This document shows positions 53,001 through 62,000 of a stretch of DNA of 64,000 nt, one piece after another. The DNA is from Salinibacterium sp. SWN248 (GTDB lineage Bacteria > Actinomycetota > Actinomycetes > Actinomycetales > Microbacteriaceae), in NCBI RefSeq assembly GCF_015864575.1, contig NZ_JADYWW010000001.1, forward strand, positions 434,001 to 498,000, in the 5' to 3' direction. The notes under the pieces were generated by a model. That model did no database searches and had not been told where the DNA came from. It saw nothing but the letters and a program-made list of their open reading frames with translations. The stretch's first letter is position 1; each line of letters opens with the position of its first letter. The translations under genes and the position numbers were made by a program.

Positions 53001-56000
53001 CACGAAAACGGGCACCGCCGCTCAAGACGCCGGCGACCTGATCGACTGGAGCTTCACTGTTACCAACACCGGAAACGTCACCCTCAGTGGCGTGACCCTC
53101 AACGATGCTCTCGCCGGCGTGACGCCCGTCTTTGGAACCTTCCCCAGCGGCATCTCTGGTCAGCTGAACCCCGGCGATAGCGTCTTGGCCACCGCTGACG
53201 ACAACGTCGTGACGCAGGCGGATGTCGACGCGGGCTCCGTCGTGAACACCGTGACCGCATCCGGTACTCCGTCGCGTGGTGCCGTCGCCAATTCGACCAC
53301 CGCCGCGACCGTGCCGCTGGCGCCGGACGCTGGCATCACGATCGTCAAGTCAGAAGACGCCACTCCCGCTGATCGCGGTCTCGGTGATCCCGTGAATTTC
53401 ACGTTCACCGTGACCAACACGGGTAACGTCACGTTGAGTTCGATCAGCATCATCGACGAACTCGATGGTGTCTCGGCGATCTCGTATGACTGGACAGGTA
53501 ACCCCTCCCAGACTCTCGCTCCCAATGCTGTGCTGACCGCGACCGCGACGTACGCCCTCACGCAGGAAGACATCGACCGCGGCTTCGTCGATAACGACTC
53601 AAGCGTGCTCGCTTCGACTCCTGCTGGAGCGATCCTCGATGAGGATTCCACCACCGTTACGGTCACCACCGAAGCGTCCGCCCCGGTTCTCGTGACGACC
53701 AAGGACGCCGTGCTCAACGGCACGGGTGTCGTTGGCGACACGATCAGCTACACGATCACGATGCTGAACGACGGAAACGTCACCGTGACGGATGCCGCAA
53801 TCACCGACTCTCTCGCAGGGCTGAGCGCTCTCGTCTACGGCGAGTGGCTTTCTGGTGTGGACGGCGAGCTGGCTCCCGGCGAGTCCGTCTCGGCCACGGC
53901 GAACTACACGATCACGCAGGCGGATGTCGACGCTGGCTCGGTCAGCAACGTCGCGACCGGCGATGCCGAGTCCGCTCGCGATGGCGCAGCGGTGACCGAT
54001 GATTCGCCTGCCGCGGTCACGCCTCTCGTTGCTCAGGCCCCCGCCATTTCGGCGACAAAGAGTGGCGCACTCGAGTCGGGTGCTGAGGGCGAAGCTAACG
54101 ACACCGTCGAGTTCTCGTTCACCATCACGAACGATGGAAACGTCACGCTGACCGGCGTGACCTTGGCTGACCCGCTCGCTGATCTCTCGACAATCACGTA
54201 CACGTGGCCCACCGCGACCGATGGTGTGCTTGCTCCTGGCGCCACGGCAACCGCCGTCGCGACCTACGAACTCAAGCAGAGCGATGTGGACTCCGGTTCA
54301 GTAGTCAACCTCGCGACGCCGTCGGGTATCGACCCCGGTGCCGTCACGGTTGATGGCTCCGAAGTGGTGGCAACCGTTGTCGTCGAGCCCGATGCGAGCC
54401 TCAGTGCGAGCAAGTCGGGCGAGCTCCGCGCTGGCGGAATCGGTCAAGTCGGCGACATCGTCGACTACGTGCTGATCGCGACGAACACCGGAAACGTGAC
54501 ACTCCACGACGGAGAACTGCTCGACCCGCTGCCCGGAATCACACCTCCGGTCATCACGTGGCCGACCGCAGCTAACCCTGGCGTTCTCAAGCCGGGCGAG
54601 TCCGTCACGGGAACCGCGTCCTACGCGCTCACTCAAGACGACGTTGACCGCGGATTCCGGGACAACACGGCGCGCGTTCAAGCCCTCACGCCGAATAACG
54701 TCGTTGTTCCTGCGATCACGAACACCGTCATCATTCCGACCGTTCGCCCCGCTCCTCTCCTGACCGTTGACAAGTCAGCGGTCGTTGCTGACGCTGGCGA
54801 ACTCGGCGATGAGATCGCGTACTCCTTCACGATCACTAACGACGGAAACATCACCGTCTCAGGTATCACCTTGGCCGACCCGCTGCCCGGCCTCGCCGAT
54901 CTCACCGTGAACTGGCCTGCCGCCAACACCACGCAGTCACTCGCACCTGGTGAGAGCGTTGGAGCAACCGCAACCTACGAAATCACTCAGGGCGACGTCA
55001 ACAACGGTGACGTCACCAACACGGCAACCGCGAGTGGAACCGACGCGCAGGGCACAGCGGTCACCGGCGACTCGCCTGAGGTCGTCACCGAGATCGTCGC
55101 CGCCGCTCCCTCGCTCAGCGCGACCAAGAGCGCGGCCCTTGCTGCGGGAGCAACGGGAGTCGCGGGCGACACCGTGGAATACAGCTTCACCGTCACCAAC
55201 AACGGAAACGTCTCCCTGACATCCGTCAACCTCATCGATCAGCTGCCGGGACTCACTGGTGTGACGTTCGGCACGTGGCCGACGGCGACTGACGGCCTGC
55301 TCAATCCAGGCGACGATGTCTCCGCAACCGCAACGTACACACTGCTGCAGAGCGATATCGATGCTGGTTCTCTCGCGAACAGCGTCAACGCGATGGGCGT
55401 TCCGCCGACCGGATCTGCTGTGACACAGCCGGCCTCCGCAACGCTTCCGCTCACCCCAGCCCCCGACTTCACGATCGTGAAGACCGGAGACCTCGGCGCG
55501 CAGCTTGGCGAAGTCGGCGACGTTGTTGACTACTCCTTCAGTATTACCAACTCGGGCAACGTGACGCTCTCGGGTGTTGTGCTCATCGACTCCATGCCTG
55601 GTGTCAGCACTCCGGTCATCGTGTGGCCAGGGGCTGAACGAGTTCTTGCTCCCGGCGAAACAGCCACAGCCACTGCCGAATACACGATCACTCAAGACGA
55701 TGTCGACGCGGGTTCTGTAACCAACATCGCTGAAGCCTTGGGTGCGACCCCCGACGGTAGCGAGTACTTCGAATTCTCCGATCCTGCGGTGAACCCCACC
55801 ATTGAGCGCACGGCATCAGTCACGATCGACAAGGTCGGTACAACTCCGGATGGCGCGGCTCTTGGCGACCTCGTTCACTACAGCTTCACCGTGGAGAACA
55901 CCGGAAACACGACCCTCACCGATGTTGCGATTGACGACCCGCTCGTCGGACTGTCGACCATCGTCTACTCCTGGCCCGGTGCCGCAGGCGAGCTCGCTCC

Positions 56001-59000
56001 TTCTGAGACAGCAACGGCGACCGCAACGTACGCGGTCACGCAGGCTGACATCGACCGCGGCTACGTGCGCAACTCGGCGGATGTCGACGCAACGTCACCG
56101 CTGGGTGCCGTTGACGATTCAGTCGGCCCCATCGATGTGCCGACCGTCATTGCTGCTGCAGCGATTGAAACCACCAAGAACGGTGCGCTCGAGGCTGGCT
56201 CAACTGGATTCGCCGGCGACATCATCGACTATTCGTTTACCGTGCGAAACACTGGAAACGTCACGCTCACGGGCGTCACGCTGACCGACCCGCTCACGGG
56301 TCTCAGCGCGCTGACCTACACGTGGCCGACCGCAACGGACGGCATGCTCGAGCCCGGCCAGAGTGCAACCGCGGTTGCCACCTACGAGCTCACGCAGGCT
56401 GATGTTGATGCGGGCAAGGTTGACAACACGGTGACGGCCGAGGGAACAACTCCTGCGGCAGGCACCGTCGACGACACTGCCGATGAGACAGTGACGATCA
56501 CGCCAGCACCCGTGCTCACGCCCTTCAAGTCGGGAACGATTCTGAATGGTGGCGTCGGTGCTGTGGGCGACACCGTGCAGTACACGCTCACCGTGACCAA
56601 CGACGGAAACGTCACCCTCTATGAGGGCCAGTTGCTCGACCCGTTGCCCGGACTCTCGGTTCCGGTTATCACGTGGCCAGATAGCGAAAAGCCTGGTGAG
56701 ATTCCGGTTGGCGAATCTGTCATCGGTATTGCGACGTATGTAATCACGCAGGCAGACGTCGACCTCGGCTATATCCCCAACACGGCAGACATGTCGGCGA
56801 AGACCCCGCAGGGTGTTGTCATAGTCGAAGCCTCGAACGAAGTTATTGTGCCGATGGTGTTGCCGGCTCCGAACATCACGGTCGCGAAGTCTGGTGCGCC
56901 TCAGGGCTCGGCTGACCTCGGCGACACAATCGACTACTCGTTCGAGATTCTCAACTCGGGTAACGTCACGCTCGATTCCGTCACACTGACGGACCCACTG
57001 CCGAGCCTCTCGGCGATCACGATCACGTGGCCAACTCCGACAAGCCCTGGCGTGCTCGCTCCCGGTGAGATCGCCACCGCCACGGCGGACTACGAGATCA
57101 CTCAGGAAGACGTGGATGCTGGCGCTGTTCTGAACATCGCGACCGCTGATGGCGTTGACCCCAACGGCACAGACGTCACCGATGACTCTGAAGCGAGCAC
57201 CGTTCCGACCGAAACGATCCGCGCTCTCGTGGAACTCACCAAGAGCGGTGTTCTCGCTGACCCGGCTCGCGCCGATGAGGGCGACACCGTGAACTGGTCG
57301 TTCGAGCTCAGCAACACAGGCAACGTCACGCTGACCGGTGTGGAGATCGTCGATTCCCTTGCGGGCATCTCGGCTCTGACCTACACGTGGCCCGGCGCCG
57401 ACGGCACGCTCAAGGTGGGCGAATCGGTAACGGCAACGGCGACATCCGCGCTCACTCAGGAGCAGATCGATGCCGGCACCGTAGAGAACGATGCTGTCGG
57501 TTCAGGCACCCCTCCGCGCGGCGACGCTGTGACTGACCCCGCGACGGCAGCAGTCGTGCTCGCCTCGCAGGCCAGCATGGCGGTGACCAAGGACGGCACT
57601 GTTGATGGTGCCGGCAACGCGGGCGACACGATTGACTACGACTTCAGCATCACCAACACCGGTAACGTGACGCTCACGCTCGTCAATCTGGTTGACGCGC
57701 TCGTCGGTGTCAGTAGCCCCGTCTTTACGTGGCCCGGGACTGCAGGAGAGCTGCAACCAGGTGAGACGGTTACGGCCATTGCTGATTACACGATCACGCA
57801 GGATGACGTCGACCGGGGCAGCGTCTCCAACGTGGCGACCGCCAGCGGAAAGCCGCCCATCGGTGACACGATCACGGTGAGCACGACGGTCACCGAAACG
57901 ACCGTCGCTCCGGCCGCTGCTTCGCTGCTGCTGACCAAGTCATCGAGCACGGGTGCCAGCGCCGGTGTCAACGACATCATCACGTACACGTTCGAGGTTG
58001 AGAACACCGGAAACGTCACGGTCGATGAGATCGTGATCTCCGACCCGCTGCCAGGTCTCAGCACTCCCGTGGTCAACTGGCCCGGAGCCAACGGTGTACT
58101 CGCCCCGGGCACGACGGCAACGGCAACGGCAACCTACGCGATCACACAGGCCGACGTCGATGCCGGCGCGGTGGATAACACTGCTGTCGCCAATGGCACT
58201 TCGCCGACCGACGTTGCGGTGCCGAGCAACACGGCTCTCGAGTCGACGCCGACGGATGCTGCTGCCCCCGACATCCTCGTCACGAAGAGTGCTGCTCTGG
58301 CTCCGGGTTCGACCGGCTTCGCGGGGGACCTCGTCGAGTACGATTTCTCGCTGACGAACACCGGCAACCAGACCCTGACGTCGGTGTCGCTGGCCGATCC
58401 GCTTCCGGGCTTGTCTGCTCTCGTTTACTCCTGGCCCACCGCCACGGCCGGAACGCTGGCCCCCGGTGCTGTCGTTACGGCTACCGCAACGCACGAACTC
58501 ACTCAGGCCGACATCGACTCGGGCTCGGTGGCCAACGTCGTGACCGGTAGCGCAACGCCGCCATCCGGGGTTGCATTCACCGAACAGGCTCCGGCTGCCG
58601 TGGCGATCGCCGCGAACGGCGAGCTAGAGGCTAAAAAGTGGGGAGTATTGCGTGCTGGGGGAATCGGCCAGGTTGGCGACTGGGTCGACTACCGCCTCGA
58701 AGCCACCAACACCGGTAACGTCACGCTGATCGATGGCGAGCTGCGCGATCCGCTTCCGGGGCTGAGCGTTCCCGTCATCACGTGGCCGAACCCAACACAG
58801 CCCGGCGTTCTGTTGCCGGGAGAGACCGTGCTCGGTGAAGCATCGGTTCAGCTCACGCAGGAAGACGTCGACCGCGGCTACATCTCCAACATCGCCGATA
58901 TTGGCGCTACTGACCCGAATGATGATGACGTTCCGGCGACCACCAACGAGGTCATCGTCTACACGGTTCAGCCGCAGCCGAGCATGACGGTCGTGAAATC

Positions 59001-62000
59001 GGGCGAGATCGCCGTGACGGGCGAGAACGGCGTCGGCGACACCGTTGACTTCGAGTTCGAAGTTCGCAACACCGGAAATGTCACGATCGGTTCGATCGTT
59101 GTCACCGATCTGCTGCCGGGGATGACTACCCCCGACGTGCAGTGGCCAGCAGCGAACACGACGGAGATCCTCGCTCCCAACGAGACGGTAACCGCGACGG
59201 CTAGCTACGACATCCGTCAATCGGATGTCGACCGCGGATTCGTAGAAAACACGGCGAGCGCTACGGCAGTTCCGGTGCGCGGCGATCCGATCGCGGCCAC
59301 CTCGAACACGGTCGAAGTTCCCACGGAGGCTCCGAACGTTGTGGTTTCTGTCACCAACACCGGCGCGCTGACGAACCCGGGCCCGGCTGTAGAGGGCGAC
59401 ACTGTCACCTGGAACTACAGCTTCACGAGCACGAGTAACGTGACGCTCTCGAGCGTTGAGCTGAGCGACTTTATTGGCTCGCTGCCCGCAGGCGATTACA
59501 CCTGGCCCGGCGTCGCGGGCGTTCTCGCTCCCGGCGACACGGTCACGGCAGTTCGCGTGCAAACGCTGACTCAGGCCGATATCGACTCGGGTGCGGTGTC
59601 GAGCGTTGTCACCGGTGAGGGAACTCCTCCGGTGGGCGCTGCGGCAAGCGCCACTGCTCCGGCGACCGTCACTCTCGCGGCTGATGGCCTGTTGCAGGTA
59701 ACGAAGTCGAGCGAGCTGGCTGTTGCGGGCGAGAACGGTCCTGGCGACACGATCGATTACACGATCGTGGTTACCAACATCGGAAACGTCACGCTGCGCA
59801 CGGTGACCATCACCGACAGCATCGACAACGTTTCGATCAACTCGATCGTCTGGCCCGCCAACAGCGGCGTGCTGGCTCCCGGTGAGTCGGCGACGGCCAG
59901 TGCGACCTACGTTCTCGAACAGGATGACGTTGACCGCGGTTATGTCGACAACGCGGCATCCACCCGTGGCGTCACGCCGGGCGGCGACCCTGTCACGGCG
60001 ACCTCGAACGTTGACCGGGAACTGACTGCAGTTTCTGACCCCAGCATCACAGCCGAGAAGTCGGGCGTAATGACCTCGGGTTCGGGTGAAGTCGGTTCTG
60101 AAATCACGTACAGCTTCATCGTGAAGAACACCGGAAACGTGACCCTGCGCCTCGTAGGAGTTCTCGACCCACTGATCGATGTTGTTCCCTCCGACCTCAC
60201 CTTCCCGTCGGCCACCGGTATTCTTGGTCCGAACGAGCAGGCTGTTGGCTCCGTCGTGTACACCGTCACGCAGGCAGACGTCGATAACGGCACCGTGGAG
60301 AACACGGCGACCGCGATCGGTACTGCGCCCGACGGCAGCGAAGTGCAGGGCGTCTCTAACACGGTCTTCAACCCGACCGATGAGGCTGCACCATCCATCG
60401 TCACTTCCCACACCGCGGCTCTCGCTACGGGAGCAACGGGGGTGCTCGGCGACGGCATGGACTACACGTTCACCATCACGAATGACGGAAACGTCACGCT
60501 CGACGGCGTGACGCTCTCGAACACGATTCCGGGCCTCACCGGCTTCGTCTACACCTGGCCAGACCCGGCCGCTCCTGGCGTTCTCGCACCGGGCGAAAGT
60601 GTCACCGTCACGGCGACCCGTCTTGTTGATCAGGCGGATGTCGACGCTGGTGAAGTACGCAACGTCGCGACCGGCGAGGGTAACTCTCCTGCCGCAACCG
60701 CCGTTGATGCTGATTCTGCGGTGACTATCGTTCCGCTCATCGAAGCGCTGTCGAGCGTTGACATTGCCAAGGCTGGCGAACCTCGCGACACGGTGAACCC
60801 CGTCGTCGTTGGTTCGTGGATCGACTACACCTTCACCGTCGAGAACGCGGGCGAAACCACACTGAGTGGTGTCACTGTTGCTGACCCGAAGGTCGGAACG
60901 ACTGCGGTCGTGTACGGCACGTGGCCGGCAGCAGCCGGCGTATTGGCTCCGGGGGAGTCGGTTACGGCAACCGCGAGCTACCAGGTCACGCAGGCTGAGT
61001 TCGATGCCGGTTCGGCATCCAACACTGCCAACGTGACATCGACGAACCCGGCGGGCGACACCGTGATCGACACCTCCAACACTGTTGTGGTGCCGACCGC
61101 AGCTGGCGACCCTGACATCCAAATCACGAAGACTCAGGTACTGGCCGCTGGCGCGACCGGCAACGCGGGAGACACCGTGGAGTTCACCTTCGAGGTCACC
61201 AACACCGGTGATGTCACGCTGAACGGTGTCACGATTGCTGACGACCAGATCGATCTCAGCACGCTGACGATCACCTGGCCGGGTGCTCCGGGCGTTCTCG
61301 CTCCGGGCCAGTCGGCCACGGCGACCGCAACGTACGTGCTCACTCAGGATGACGTGGATGCTGGTTCGATCAGCTCCGACGCCTCCACGGCGGGAACGCC
61401 GGCAGTGGGCGCTGTGGTGACGGATTCAGCCACCGGCTCAACGCCGATTGTCGAAGACCCGTCGATGACCATCACGAAGACGAGTTCGTTCGCGACCTTC
61501 GCTCAGCAGGGCGCGACCGTGAACTACGTCATCAAGGTCGTCAACACCGGTAACGTCACGCTCACCGCCGTCGTAATCAGTGATCCCAAGCTGGGCGTCT
61601 CCGCGCTCACCTACAACTGGCCGGGTACTCCGGGCGAGTTGGCTCCGGGGGAGTCGGTTACTGCAACGGCAACCTATGTGATCACTCAGGATGATGTGGA
61701 TGTCGAACAGACCACGAACGTGGCCACGGTCGACGCGAACGCGCCCTCGGGTGCCATCGCGCCGGAAGAAGCAACCGACGTTCTCGCGATCCCGAACATG
61801 CCGAACATCGCACTGACGATTTCGGGTGTGCTCGGTGCGGGCCAGCAGGGCTACCCCGGCGATGTTGTGACGTTCACCTACGTGGCGACGAACACGGGAA
61901 CGCTGCCGCTGACGAATGTCACGATCGCCGACCCGCGGTCGGGACTGTCGGCCATGCGCTATGGCACTTGGCCGGGAGCGATTGGTTCGCTCGCACCGGG

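Noticed and set aside
58624-61122. Open frame of 832 codons on the minus strand inside the giant gene
   Set aside because: The plus-strand modules are continuous and conserved through it; the antisense product is Arg/Asp/Gly-rich noise that repeats because the modules repeat.
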